Numbered from the stretch's first letter, positions 1 through 8,984 are shown. The stretch is 53,045 nt of DNA from Anaerolineales bacterium UBA3499 (GCA_002377585.1 DFQC01000021.1:22880-75924); one strand, 5' to 3'. Numbers and translations are program-made. Notes: a model not told the origin generated them from the letters alone.

Positions 1-135
1 ATAGATGCTGTGAGGGTAATCGCTACTGCTTTTACTGTTACTATTGGTGTGGATATTGTCGTGATTCCAATTTTATATTCAGTAGAATGGATTCTATGGC
101 AATTTGTTCCTGGCAACCGTCTAAAAGTTCTATAA
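1..135 (+). CDS. Possible C-terminal end of an unknown membrane protein (5' end outside window)
   Basis: Frame 1 of the plus strand is open from the window edge to a TAA at 133-135, giving 44 residues. A hydrophobic, tryptophan-containing stretch fills the middle (roughly residues 6-36), followed by a short basic tail. The stop overlaps the stop of the convergent WecA-like gene by a few bases, a common arrangement for two genes that end tail to tail. I do not recognise a family. The minus strand is also open here in one frame, from about 126 to the edge, so an alternative is the start of a minus-strand gene downstream of the WecA-like gene. The call rests on hydrophobicity and neat convergence only. 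Confidence 0.3.
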   Translation: MDAVRVIATAFTVTIGVDIVVIPILYSVEWILWQFVPGNRLKVL

Positions 136-1170
136 AATAGTGTTTTGGCGCGATACTCGAGCTATGTAAGATATAGTTAGACTGATGAGAATAAGTAAGA
201 CAACAAGCTTTACTAATTGAGATGTTACAAACAAAGATATAACCCCGAAGAAGCCGCATGCTAGCCAATATCCTATAACGATACGGATTTGTGTATAACC
301 CTTGTCGATTAGTCTGAAATGCAAATGTCCCCTATCTCCTTTAAATATAGACTGACCTCTACGGTACCGGTCATATATTTGCCATCCAGTATCAGCTATT
401 GGCACTGCCATTACTAGCAGTGCTGTTGCTACGCGGGCAGGTGCCAATATAGATAGCGTGGCTAGACCATACCCTAGTATCATAGCACCTGTGCTCCCTA
501 AAAACAGTCGGGCAGGACTAAAGTTGAATGGTAACACTCCTATGCATGCACCTGCCATTGCTAGTGCATATAGTGATACAGGCTTCTGTCCAAGTGTGTA
601 CATGTGAATTGCGAAAAGCAAAGATGCTATGGCACCTACGCCAGCTGCCAGACCATCTAGTCCATCAAGCCAGTTTACTGTATTCATCATACCCACTATC
701 CAAAATACTGTTAACGCAATCGTCAAGACTGGCCCTAGAATGGGAAAAACATTGAGTTCTATGATATTTCCTGTAAGCGGGTTTGTGAAGCGTTCTATAA
801 ATACGGTTGTAAAAACAGCAATGATCGATACAAGAAATTGCCCTAGCAATTGGGGCACCCAACCCAACTCTCTTAAATCATCGATTAAACCTATTGGTAA
901 TAATACAGTGCATCCAATTAGAACCCCCATGATACGTCGGGTATCATCTGGATTGTTTGGAGTAGCTTGCGTGTAAGCTAATATGCTTGCTACAGCAAAA
1001 CCAGCAAATAACGCAATTCCTCCTACTCGGGGTAATCCTTGTTTGTGGTGATGACGGGTTCGTGGATTATCTACTAATGCATTAAATCGTGGACCTATGC
1101 GGGATGCAATTAAGCATCCAAGCATAGTGACTGCTGTTGAAGTACATAATACCAATAGGGTGATAGGCAT
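130..1170 (-). CDS. WecA/MraY-family undecaprenyl-phosphate sugar-1-phosphate transferase
   Basis: Polytopic membrane enzyme of glycosyltransferase family 4 that moves a sugar-1-phosphate from a UDP-sugar to undecaprenyl phosphate, the first lipid-linked step in making cell-wall polymers. Family marks visible in order: an N-terminal membrane helix; the cytoplasmic loop with DNPRTRHHHKQGLPRVGG; the Asp-Asp pair in GLIDDLRE; the catalytic NTVNWLDGLDGLA; and the late HLHFRL loop typical of WecA rather than MraY. About ten hydrophobic segments are present. An in-frame TTG at 1242 and an ATG at 1215 would both overlap upp. I chose the ATG at 1170 because it places the first helix at the N-terminus and leaves a 16-base gap after upp. 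Probably co-transcribed with upp. The sugar substrate cannot be told. Confidence 0.88.
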   Translation of the reverse strand: MPITLLVLCTSTAVTMLGCLIASRIGPRFNALVDNPRTRHHHKQGLPRVGGIALFAGFAVASILAYTQATPNNPDDTRRIMGVLIGCTVLLPIGLIDDLRELGWVPQLLGQFLVSIIAVFTTVFIERFTNPLTGNIIELNVFPILGPVLTIALTVFWIVGMMNTVNWLDGLDGLAAGVGAIASLLFAIHMYTLGQKPVSLYALAMAGACIGVLPFNFSPARLFLGSTGAMILGYGLATLSILAPARVATALLVMAVPIADTGWQIYDRYRRGQSIFKGDRGHLHFRLIDKGYTQIRIVIGYWLACGFFGVISLFVTSQLVKLVVLLILISLTISYIARVSRQNTIL

Positions 1171-1186
1171 TTGGGTGTAGTATGGT

Positions 1187-1810
1187 CTATGTTCCGAACT
1201 GTCTATCTCCGGCATCTCCAAGCCCTGGAACAATGAACCCAATATCGTTTAAATGTGAGTCTATAGCACCAACGTATATAGGCACATCTGAATGTTCGGA
1301 CTGCAAGCGTTTAATCCCTTCTGGCGCAGCTAAGATTCCTATATAAATTATGTGGTCCGCACCCCATGATTTTATCAGACTACATGCTGCAGACGCTGTG
1401 CCTCCTGTGGCCAGCATTGGGTCTAATAAGAGACAAGTTCTTTGGCTGGTGTCGTCCGGTGGATTTGAGTAGTATTGCACAGGCTCTAGAGTTTCTTCAT
1501 CGCGTTTAAGTCCTATGTGCCATACGGAGGCTGTAGGTATAAGGGAAAGTATTCCATCAACCATACCTAACCCTGCCCTAAGTACCGGCACTAAAGATAC
1601 TTGTTCGGTAACTTCTATACCAACAGTTTTACCCATTGGCGTATTTATTTCGATAGGGTTTGTAGCGAGATGGTTTGTGGCTTCATATGATAGTAATTTA
1701 CTGATGTCGTGCACATGTTTGCGGAATTCTTGTGGGGTTGTATCAAGATCGCGCAATCGTGTGAGGCTGTGAGCTACTAATGGATGGTCGCTAGCAAAAA
1801 CTTTAGTCAT
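1187..1810 (-). CDS. upp: Uracil phosphoribosyltransferase
   Basis: Salvage enzyme converting uracil plus PRPP to UMP in the cytoplasm. The 207 residues match the family length. Visible marks are the PRPP-binding loop LLLDPMLATGGTA, the VPVLRAGLGM region, and the C-terminal GDAGDRQFGT that closes the uracil pocket in this family. The ATG at 1810 is preceded by a good ribosome site (AGGTGG, five bases away). Its promoter lies just upstream and the predicted transcript starts in a run of twelve A residues (see the promoter entry). The following WecA-like gene starts 16 bases after its stop, so the two likely form an operon. Confidence 0.96.
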   Translation of the reverse strand: MTKVFASDHPLVAHSLTRLRDLDTTPQEFRKHVHDISKLLSYEATNHLATNPIEINTPMGKTVGIEVTEQVSLVPVLRAGLGMVDGILSLIPTASVWHIGLKRDEETLEPVQYYSNPPDDTSQRTCLLLDPMLATGGTASAACSLIKSWGADHIIYIGILAAPEGIKRLQSEHSDVPIYVGAIDSHLNDIGFIVPGLGDAGDRQFGT

Positions 1811-1826
1811 AATGCCACCTATGGTC

Positions 1827-1868
1827 TTTTTTTTTTTTGATTGTAAACTTAATATTGATTGGTAGCAA
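1827..1868 (-). promoter_or_regulatory. upp promoter with A-tract start region
   Basis: On the minus strand, TTGCTA (1868-1863) and TACAAT (1845-1840) are spaced by exactly 17 bases. One base after the -10 box comes a run of twelve A (1838-1827), so the predicted start at about 1833-1834 falls inside it. Homopolymer starts allow reiterative transcription, a known control mode for pyrimidine salvage genes, including E. coli upp with a U run. Here the run is A, so any effect would follow ATP. The boxes are seen; the control is inferred. Confidence 0.55.
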
Positions 1869-1891
1869 ATAATATAGAGAGATATATTACT

Positions 1892-1920
1892 TTGCTTAGT
1901 ATATATATCCCGATTATAAT
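1892..1920 (+). promoter_or_regulatory. ruvB promoter, probably leaderless
   Basis: A perfect -10 box TATAAT at 1915-1920 has a weak -35 (TTGCTT, 1892-1897) 17 bases upstream. Only six bases separate the -10 box from the ruvB ATG at 1927, so transcription should begin at or next to the A of the start codon. No Shine-Dalgarno sequence is present, which fits a leaderless message. Confidence 0.55.
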
Positions 1921-1926
1921 CCTCGT

Positions 1927-2952
1927 ATGGGCGGAAATGATGAAAGGTTAATAGCCGGTAAAGTAAAGCAGGAGGATAGTCCTGAATTATCTCTAAGACC
2001 AGAAAGATTATCAGAGATGATTGGCCAGACTCGCGTTAAGGACAATCTACAAATATTGATAGAGGCTGCAAGAAAACGAGAGGAATCGGTAGACCATATT
2101 TTATTTTATGGGCCGCCGGGTCTTGGTAAAACAACTCTTGCACATGTAGTGGCAAATGAGATGAATGTAAATATAAAAGTCACGGCAGGACCAGCTATAG
2201 AAAGACAGGGTGATTTGGCAGCTATTTTAACTAATTTGAGAGCAGGTGATGTGCTTTTTGTGGATGAGATACATCGTTTAGGAAGGGTACTGGAGGAAGT
2301 ATTGTACCCAGCCATGGAAGACTTTGCGCTTGATATTGTAATTGGCAAGGGACCTAGTGCTCGAAGCATAAGATTGAAGTTACCTCATTTTACAGTAATT
2401 GGTGCTACTACAAGACTGGCTCTTATGACAGCTCCTTTACGTGCTAGGTTTGGCGCATTGTTCAGGTTGGATTATTATGATGTTGAGTCAATGGAAGCTA
2501 TTGTGTTACGAGCTTCGGAATTGTTAAAAGTTGAGGTTGATGGAGACGGTGTAAGTGAAATTGCGAAGCGTGCGCGTGCGACGCCTAGAATAGCTCTTCG
2601 CTTATTAAGAAGGGTGCGTGATTATGCTCAAGTGCGCGCTGATGGAGTTATTACCGGAACTGTGGCTAACGATGCACTTACTCTTTTAGATGTTGACAAA
2701 ATTGGTTTGGACGAGATCGATAGGCGGATGCTAACAGCAATTATTAAAAAGTTTTCTGGAGGACCCGTGGGACTTGACACCATTGCGGCTTCAATTAGTG
2801 AGGAATCAGACACAATAATGGATGTTTATGAGCCATATCTTTTACAATTAGGTTTCCTCGAGAGAACTTCTCGTGGTCGTATAGCTTCCAGAGCGGCTTA
2901 TGACCATCTCGGATTAACATATCCTGAAGAAATTCAGCAAAATCTGTTGTAG
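1927..2952 (+). CDS. ruvB: Holliday junction branch migration ATPase RuvB
   Basis: Hexameric AAA+ motor that drives branch migration at Holliday junctions with RuvA and, with RuvC, leads to resolution. The 341 residues are the usual length. Marks: family start region SLRPERLSEMIGQ; Walker A GPPGLGKTTLA; Walker B LFVDEIHRL; sensor-1 region VIGATTRLALMTAPLRARFG; arginine finger TPRIALRLLRRVRDYA; C-terminal winged helix with GPVGLDTIAASI. It stands apart from ruvA and ruvC, which are not in the window. ruvB precedes queA, separated by 74 bases, a pairing seen in many bacteria. ATG 1927 is the first usable start and sits six bases behind a perfect -10 box. Confidence 0.97.
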   Translation: MGGNDERLIAGKVKQEDSPELSLRPERLSEMIGQTRVKDNLQILIEAARKREESVDHILFYGPPGLGKTTLAHVVANEMNVNIKVTAGPAIERQGDLAAILTNLRAGDVLFVDEIHRLGRVLEEVLYPAMEDFALDIVIGKGPSARSIRLKLPHFTVIGATTRLALMTAPLRARFGALFRLDYYDVESMEAIVLRASELLKVEVDGDGVSEIAKRARATPRIALRLLRRVRDYAQVRADGVITGTVANDALTLLDVDKIGLDEIDRRMLTAIIKKFSGGPVGLDTIAASISEESDTIMDVYEPYLLQLGFLERTSRGRIASRAAYDHLGLTYPEEIQQNLL

Positions 2953-3026
2953 GATGTAATAACAGACAACTTCTTGTCTTAGAGTATGGAAAATGGTCGG
3001 TCGTATTTGATACATTACTTTGATTG

Positions 3027-4073
3027 ATGAAATATCGAAATAATCTTCACATTGGAAATTTTGACTACAAAATTGACCCAAAATATATCGCCCAGCAACC
3101 TATAGAGCCAAGGGATCACGCCAGATTGCTAGTATATGAGCGTATTACTAAAAAGATTGCGCATAGGCATGTATATGACTTAGTCGATTATCTGAATAGG
3201 AACGATGTCTTAGTATTAAATGATACGCGCGTAGTCCATTCAAGATTGTTTGGTAAAAAGCTGACTGGTGGTAAAGTTGAATTGCTTTTGTTAGATGAGA
3301 TTTCTGACAATAGATGGCGCTGTCTTGTTAAAGGCTCAGGTATAAAAAACGGTACTGTAATAGAATTTGATAGATTCGAACTTAAATGTGAGGTAGAGAG
3401 CAGAGATGAATCTGGAAGTTGTGTAGTTGAATTTTCTGATGTCGTAGACAAAGTAATAAATGAAATAGGCAAAATACCCTTGCCGCCATATATTAAAGAG
3501 CCATTAATTGATACTGAGAGATATCAAACAGTATATTCTGTTGAAAAAGGGTCTGTGGCGGCACCGACTGCTGGTTTGCATTTTACTAAACAATTGCTTG
3601 AAGCGATCTTAGATATTGGTGTTAAGGTTGTAACTGTCACATTACATGTTGGACTGGATACTTTTGCACCCGTGCGGGTACAGCAGATTGATAAACATGC
3701 TATACATTCAGAATGGTGTAGGATAGATGGAGAGGTTACGAACACCATTAATGGCGCACGAAATTCTGAAGGGCGTGTTATAGCTATTGGGACTACTACT
3801 GTACGGGTTTTAGAAACTGCATCAAATATATCGATGTCTGGGCATGTTAATTCGTTTGATGGTTACACAGATTTGTTTATATATCCGGGATATACTTTTA
3901 ATGTGGTGGACTCGTTGTTAACCAATTTTCATCTTCCTAAATCGACTTTGTTAATGATGGTTGGAGCATTTTTGCAAGATGAAGGAATAGAAACTCTACT
4001 AGATATTTATGCTGATGCTATACAACAGGGGTACAGATTTTATAGCTTTGGGGATGCTATGCTTGTGGTATGA
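3027..4073 (+). CDS. queA: S-adenosylmethionine:tRNA ribosyltransferase-isomerase
   Basis: Makes epoxyqueuosine in tRNA by transferring and isomerising the ribosyl part of SAM onto 7-aminomethyl-7-deazaguanine at the wobble position. Family marks: N-terminal FDYKIDPKYIAQQPIEPRDH; VLNDTRVVHSRLFG; SVAAPTAGLHFT; and LTNFHLPKSTLLMMVGAF near the C-terminus. 348 residues, the normal size. An in-frame TTG lies immediately before the ATG at 3027; the ATG is preferred. It follows ruvB in the same direction. No other queuosine genes are in the window. Confidence 0.96.
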   Translation: MKYRNNLHIGNFDYKIDPKYIAQQPIEPRDHARLLVYERITKKIAHRHVYDLVDYLNRNDVLVLNDTRVVHSRLFGKKLTGGKVELLLLDEISDNRWRCLVKGSGIKNGTVIEFDRFELKCEVESRDESGSCVVEFSDVVDKVINEIGKIPLPPYIKEPLIDTERYQTVYSVEKGSVAAPTAGLHFTKQLLEAILDIGVKVVTVTLHVGLDTFAPVRVQQIDKHAIHSEWCRIDGEVTNTINGARNSEGRVIAIGTTTVRVLETASNISMSGHVNSFDGYTDLFIYPGYTFNVVDSLLTNFHLPKSTLLMMVGAFLQDEGIETLLDIYADAIQQGYRFYSFGDAMLVV

Positions 4074-4141
4074 ATATGCTGGCAGTAAATATGTAGCAAG
4101 TAATCGAGTGTGTATTTATATTAACTCGCATGAATTGGTAC

Positions 4142-4170
4142 TTGAAAACATAAATGTTATAGAGTAGAAT
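4142..4170 (+). promoter_or_regulatory. Candidate promoter of the ABC transporter operon
   Basis: TTGAAA (4142-4147) and TAGAAT (4165-4170) are separated by 17 bases, a good housekeeping-type match. The predicted start near 4177 leaves a leader of about 30 bases before the GTG start at 4207. It sits in the 133-base gap after queA, where I see no strong terminator. Confidence 0.45.
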
Positions 4171-4206
4171 TTCGCCTGACGTCTTAATTTATAGGTTTAT
4201 ATTACA

Positions 4207-5127
4207 GTGATATTTGTTGAAGGGTTGACTAAAAGTTACGGTGAAATACATGCGCTACGTGGAATGGATTTCCAAGTAGAGCAGGGTGAGATAGTTGGAT
4301 TGCTCGGTCCTAATGGCGCAGGTAAATCGACTGCTATAAAATGTCTAACCGGATATTTACATCCAGACAAAGGGTCTGTTCACGTTGATGGTATTAATGT
4401 ACTTGACTCTCCAATTAAAGCGCAAAAGCGAATAGGATACTTGCCAGAAAATACTCCTTTATATCCTGAAATGTCAGTGCAGGCATATTTGCAAATGATT
4501 GCTGAGCTGAGAGATGTACCTGATGAGGTCTTTGTTGAGAAGCTTTCAGATGCTATCATAGCTACTGGGCTTGGTGATCGTCTTACTCAGCCAATCGGTC
4601 AACTTAGTAAAGGGTTACGACAGAGAGTAGGTTTAGCGCAGGCGATTTTGCATAAACCACGATTACTTATATTGGATGAACCCACAATAGGACTGGACCC
4701 CACTCAGATTGTAGAGATACGTAATCTTATTAAGGATTTGTCCGTTGATAGTACCATTCTGTTTTCATCTCATATCTTGTCTGAGGTAGAGGCTGTGTGT
4801 GATCGAGTAATCATACTTGTAAATGGAGAGGTGCAGGCCGATTCTCGATTAGGAGACATCGCTCAAACTTCAGACGCTACGTTAATCGTAGAGCATGTGG
4901 TTCCTGATATAGAGAGTATGCTGACTCATCTTGATGGAGTAAAAAAGGTTAAGTGCCAGCGTATGCGAGATGGACATTATTCTTGCGAAATTGTTGGTGA
5001 TACTGGTGTTGACTTATGTCCTGCTATTTACGATCTTGCTCGTAAGCAACAATGGCCACTAAGAGAGTTGCGTAGGGATGTGCGTACACTAGAAACTGTA
5101 TTTAACGAGCTTGTCTCAATTGCTTAA
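4207..5127 (+). CDS. ABC transporter ATP-binding protein, GldA-like
   Basis: Cytoplasmic ATPase of an ABC-2 type exporter. All nucleotide-binding marks are intact: Walker A GPNGAGKST (about residues 36-44), signature LSKGLRQRVGLAQA, Walker B LLILDEPTIGLDP, and the H-loop SSHILSEVEAVCD. The C-terminal domain of about 75 residues after the H-loop is typical of the GldA/DRR-type exporters. The start is GTG at 4207; no ATG fits. The next two genes encode a permease/GldG-like fusion and a DUF4340 protein, the standard partner set. In Bacteroidetes GldA-GldF-GldG is tied to gliding, but this set is widespread in non-gliding bacteria, so the substrate and role here are unknown. Confidence 0.9.
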   Translation: MIFVEGLTKSYGEIHALRGMDFQVEQGEIVGLLGPNGAGKSTAIKCLTGYLHPDKGSVHVDGINVLDSPIKAQKRIGYLPENTPLYPEMSVQAYLQMIAELRDVPDEVFVEKLSDAIIATGLGDRLTQPIGQLSKGLRQRVGLAQAILHKPRLLILDEPTIGLDPTQIVEIRNLIKDLSVDSTILFSSHILSEVEAVCDRVIILVNGEVQADSRLGDIAQTSDATLIVEHVVPDIESMLTHLDGVKKVKCQRMRDGHYSCEIVGDTGVDLCPAIYDLARKQQWPLRELRRDVRTLETVFNELVSIA

Positions 5128-5134
5128 AACAAAT

Positions 5135-8011
5135 ATGAAACAAATTTTAACTATAACGCGTAAGGAGTTGGCCGGATATTTTGGTTCTCCTATGGCTTTA
5201 ATATTTGTAGGAGTATTTCTGACCTCGACATTATTTACATTCTTCTGGGTAGACACGTTTTTTTCTCGTGGCATTGCTGATGTGCGTCCTTTGTTCAATT
5301 GGATGCCTATCTTAATGATTTTCCTGGTTGCGGCTTTGACAATGCGTCAGTGGAGTGAAGAACAAAGATCCGGGACAATGGAAATACTATTGACATTGCC
5401 TGTGAATTCGGCAAATTTGGTCGTTGGTAAGTTTGTTGCTGTCATGGCGTTAGTTTGCGTGGCGCTTGGTTTAACGTTTTTCTTACCAATAACAGTATGG
5501 TTACTGGGGGATTTAGATTGGGGACCAGTATTTGGAGGATACTTAGCAGCTGTGCTTCTAACTTCTGCATATGCAGCTATTGGTTTGTATGTATCTTCTC
5601 GGACAGACAATCAATTAGTTGCATTAATAATGACGGTGATTGTAATAAGTGGTTTTTACATTATAGGTTCTCGTGGTATTACAGATTTCTTCGGTGGGAA
5701 TGTCGCTGATATATTAAGAGCTTTGGGTTCTGGTGCTAGATTTGAAAGTATTGAACGTGGTGTAGTAGATTTGCGAGACTTGTTATATTATGTTTCGCTT
5801 ACTGGCATATTTATCTCCTTGAATGTTTTTCAGATTGAACGGGCCGGGTGGAGTACAGGAGATAACACGTTGTTTGCAAGAGTAAGACATACGATGATAG
5901 TTACAATGATTGTTATAAACTTGATTATCCTCAATGTATGGTTGTATCCCATGAGAGGAATACGGGTAGATCTTACAAAAGGTAATGAATACAGTTTATC
6001 GAGCGCTACTCGCGAAATATTGTCCTCTGCTACTGAACCCTTACTGATTCGCGGCTATTTTAGCGAGAAAACGCATCCTATGCTCGCACCTCTAGTCCCG
6101 CGGTTACGCGATATGCTTCAGGAATATGCAGTCTCTTCTAGTGGTAATGTGAATGTAGAAATTGTAGATCCTATTCAAGACCCTGAAAAAGAAGCCGAAG
6201 CTAATCAGACCTATGGTATAAGACCTACACCTTTGCAGGCAGCTGACCGATATGGAGCATCGGTTGTTAACTCTTACTTTGACATACTGATTAGATATGG
6301 TGATCAGCACACAGTACTAAATTTTCAGGACTTAATTGAAGTTGAAGGTAATCGAACTGGGCAAGTCGATGTAAGATTTAGGAACTTGGAGTATGATTTG
6401 ACCCGCTCTATTAAAAAAGCTATTTATGGATTTCAAAGTATAGAGTCATTGTTAGCGAGTTTAGATGAGTCAGCTAAGTTAACACTTTTTGTAACGCCCA
6501 ATCTACTGCCTGATGGATTGGCTGGAGCAATAGATGCTGTTCGTACTGTGGCTGATGATCTTGAATCTATCTCGGCAGGGAAATTTGATTTCGAATTGGT
6601 AGATGTAGAAGCTAATAAAAATCCCCAATATAGACAGAAATTATATGACCAATATGGTTTGCAGGGTATACCAGTATCATTTTTCTCGCCTGATGAGTAT
6701 TATTTGCATATGGTAGTGCAGGTGGGTGATGAAGCAGAATTACTTTATCCTAGCGGCGACTTTAGCGAAGCTAGTGTGCGGACAGCATTAGAGGCATCTT
6801 TAAAACGTTCTAGTACTGGTTTTCTAAAAGTAATTGGTATATGGACTCCGCCGGATGTCACTGAGCAGGCCGGTTTTGGGCAGCAGATGCCTTCCTTGAA
6901 AGAGTACAACATGGTTTCTCAAATGCTTAGTGAAAACTATACGGTGAGAAAACTTGAACTTACAGAAGGTTTTGTTCCTGCGGATATCGATTTGCTAGTA
7001 GTCATCGCTCCTCAGGATATGAGCGATGTTGAAGTGTACGCTATAGACCAGTATCTCATGAGAGGAGGTTCGTTAGTAATATCTGCTGGGAGTTTTGTTA
7101 TGCTTCCCGACCCATATACTGGTGGTCTTGGGCTAAAAGTAGTGCAGAATGGACTAAAAGATATGTTGGCTAGTTATGGAATTGACATACTAGACAAACT
7201 AATTTTGGATCCACAGAATGAACCATTTCCTGTCCCTGTTATGAGAGATATAGCTGGCGTGCAAATACGTGAAATTCAAGCTATAGATTATCCTTTCTTT
7301 GTTGATATCAGATCTGATGGTATGAATAGCGAGAGTCCAATTCTTGCAAGTTTGCCGGCATTGACATTGAATTGGGCTTCCCCGATAGAAATTAAAGAGT
7401 TAAGTGATGAAACGTATGATATTACAGTCCTTTTGGAGTCGAGCTCAGAATCATGGGTATCAAGTGATACTAATATTCAGCCAGACAAAGAACAACATCC
7501 GGAATTTGGGTTTCCTGTAGGAGCTGATCGCAAACAGCATATTACAGGTATATCTGTAGTCGGTGAGTTTGTTAGCTATTATGCAGACAAACAATCGCCC
7601 TTAGAGAAAATTGATGACAATACTGGTGAGATTATTAATCCTGATGCAGTGGGTGTTTTAGAATTGTCGGCTCCAGATTCTAGGCTTGTAGTGATTTCGA
7701 GTGCTGAGTTTTTGAATGATACTGTTCTTGAACTATCTGCAAGTATGTCTGGAGAACGATATGTTAATAGCTTGCAGTTCGCTCAGAATGTTGCTGATTG
7801 GTCAGTCGAAGATCAGGATTTACTTAGTATACGATCAGGAGGCATGAGTGCTAGGCCATTAGCTCCATTGTCAGAGCGACAACAGGTCATTTGGGAAACC
7901 ACAAATTATGTTATTGCGTTTCTAGGTCTGCTGTGGTTAAGCTTGGCCTGGCGTACTCGTCAGAAGAAAGAAATTCCAATGAAATTGATTGATGTTGGAG
8001 ACGGTGGGTGA
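5135..8011 (+). CDS. ABC-2 permease fused to a GldG-like extracytoplasmic domain
   Basis: One 958-residue protein joins two parts that are separate genes in gliding Bacteroidetes. Residues about 1-240 form a GldF-like permease with six membrane helices and the conserved MRQWSEEQRSGTMEILLTLP loop. Another helix (near residues 255-275) leads into a large extracytoplasmic GldG-like region beginning DLTKGNEYSLSSATREIL, containing a long stretch with FDFELVDVEANKNPQY and the ABC_transp_aux-type core (LLVVIAPQDMSD, YLMRGGSLVISAG). A final helix (YVIAFLGLLWLSLAW) and a short basic cytoplasmic tail end the protein. A TTG at 5111 would overlap the upstream gene; I chose ATG 5135, seven bases after its stop. 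Intact. Confidence 0.85.
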   Translation: MKQILTITRKELAGYFGSPMALIFVGVFLTSTLFTFFWVDTFFSRGIADVRPLFNWMPILMIFLVAALTMRQWSEEQRSGTMEILLTLPVNSANLVVGKFVAVMALVCVALGLTFFLPITVWLLGDLDWGPVFGGYLAAVLLTSAYAAIGLYVSSRTDNQLVALIMTVIVISGFYIIGSRGITDFFGGNVADILRALGSGARFESIERGVVDLRDLLYYVSLTGIFISLNVFQIERAGWSTGDNTLFARVRHTMIVTMIVINLIILNVWLYPMRGIRVDLTKGNEYSLSSATREILSSATEPLLIRGYFSEKTHPMLAPLVPRLRDMLQEYAVSSSGNVNVEIVDPIQDPEKEAEANQTYGIRPTPLQAADRYGASVVNSYFDILIRYGDQHTVLNFQDLIEVEGNRTGQVDVRFRNLEYDLTRSIKKAIYGFQSIESLLASLDESAKLTLFVTPNLLPDGLAGAIDAVRTVADDLESISAGKFDFELVDVEANKNPQYRQKLYDQYGLQGIPVSFFSPDEYYLHMVVQVGDEAELLYPSGDFSEASVRTALEASLKRSSTGFLKVIGIWTPPDVTEQAGFGQQMPSLKEYNMVSQMLSENYTVRKLELTEGFVPADIDLLVVIAPQDMSDVEVYAIDQYLMRGGSLVISAGSFVMLPDPYTGGLGLKVVQNGLKDMLASYGIDILDKLILDPQNEPFPVPVMRDIAGVQIREIQAIDYPFFVDIRSDGMNSESPILASLPALTLNWASPIEIKELSDETYDITVLLESSSESWVSSDTNIQPDKEQHPEFGFPVGADRKQHITGISVVGEFVSYYADKQSPLEKIDDNTGEIINPDAVGVLELSAPDSRLVVISSAEFLNDTVLELSASMSGERYVNSLQFAQNVADWSVEDQDLLSIRSGGMSARPLAPLSERQQVIWETTNYVIAFLGLLWLSLAWRTRQKKEIPMKLIDVGDGG

Positions 8012-8012
8012 C

Positions 8013-8984
8013 ATGTTGTTAAACTATTTCTCTATAGGTCTCAAAGATAAAAGATTGAAATGGCTGTGTAGTTTGGCGGTTGCTCAGTTGTTATTGGTCA
8101 TAGTAGTGTTTTGGCCTGCAGGATCTCAAGGCACAGCTAAGCTTTTGTTTTCTGATCGTGGAACTGAAGATATTATAGAATTGCGCCTTGTTGATATTGA
8201 CGGTGAAAGCATGAATCTATCTAAGCAAGGCAATGATTGGGCAATGTCAGATGCCGACGATTTTCCAGTTAGTGTTGAAAAAGTTGAGCCATTAATCACA
8301 AAACTTTTGGCCCTCAAAACCGATAGGATAGTTGCTACCACTGATAACAGTCATATAAGGCTAGAGGTCAGTGCGGAGAAGTATAAGAGGAAAATTGATA
8401 TTGTATGGGCAGATGATACTATAGACACCTTGCTTCTAGGAAATAGTGCTGGAACTGGAGCTATGCATTTCAGACTAACTAGCACAGATGATGTGTATCT
8501 CACCTCAGCTTTGACGGCATGGGATGCTAATACAACACCGTCGAGATATATAGATACCCAATATTTTGCTCTAGATAAGGATAATATTGAGTCCATAGAA
8601 TTACAAAATAGAAGCGGGGTATATGTACTTGAACGAAACAATGGTAAGTGGTTATATGATGGTCTAAATGAAGGTGAAATATTTGACCAAAGTAGTATGG
8701 ACACGTTTCTAGTGCAAGTAAGTTCCATACGGATGGTATCTCCGCTTGGAAACATTTTTAATGATTCATATGGGTTGAATGATCCTCAGGCGGTACTCAA
8801 TGTATACACTAATAACGAAGGTGAATTGCAGGAACATAGCTTTATAGTTGGTTCGCAATCAGGTGATAACTATATTGTGAGCGCTTCGTCCTCTGAGTAT
8901 TATGCTTTAGTGTCATCTTACAATGGTAATAATCTGGTAGAAAAGACACATAGCGATTTTATTGTTACTTCTGATGAAGAGTAA
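8013..8984 (+). CDS. DUF4340 domain protein, partner of the GldFG-like transporter
   Basis: Single-span protein with a short cytoplasmic N-terminus, one membrane helix (about residues 18-38, LAVAQLLLVIVVFWPAG) and a large outside domain. The domain has the DUF4340 pattern: repeated segments where a side-chain property is read against a residual (IIELRLVDIDGE, IESIELQNRSGVYVLERNN, YALVSSYNGNNLVEKT). DUF4340 genes routinely follow GldG-like genes, as here, one base after the permease stop. In-frame TTG 7989 and ATG 7992 lie inside the upstream gene; ATG 8013 has a purine-rich ribosome site (GGAGACGGTGGG) and is preferred. Function unknown; it likely works with the transporter at the outer face of the membrane. 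Confidence 0.8.
   Translation: MLLNYFSIGLKDKRLKWLCSLAVAQLLLVIVVFWPAGSQGTAKLLFSDRGTEDIIELRLVDIDGESMNLSKQGNDWAMSDADDFPVSVEKVEPLITKLLALKTDRIVATTDNSHIRLEVSAEKYKRKIDIVWADDTIDTLLLGNSAGTGAMHFRLTSTDDVYLTSALTAWDANTTPSRYIDTQYFALDKDNIESIELQNRSGVYVLERNNGKWLYDGLNEGEIFDQSSMDTFLVQVSSIRMVSPLGNIFNDSYGLNDPQAVLNVYTNNEGELQEHSFIVGSQSGDNYIVSASSSEYYALVSSYNGNNLVEKTHSDFIVTSDEE

Noticed and set aside
4207..8984. Gliding motility apparatus
   Set aside because: Only the widespread GldA/F/G-like transporter is present; no other gliding genes, and such transporters are common in non-gliding bacteria.
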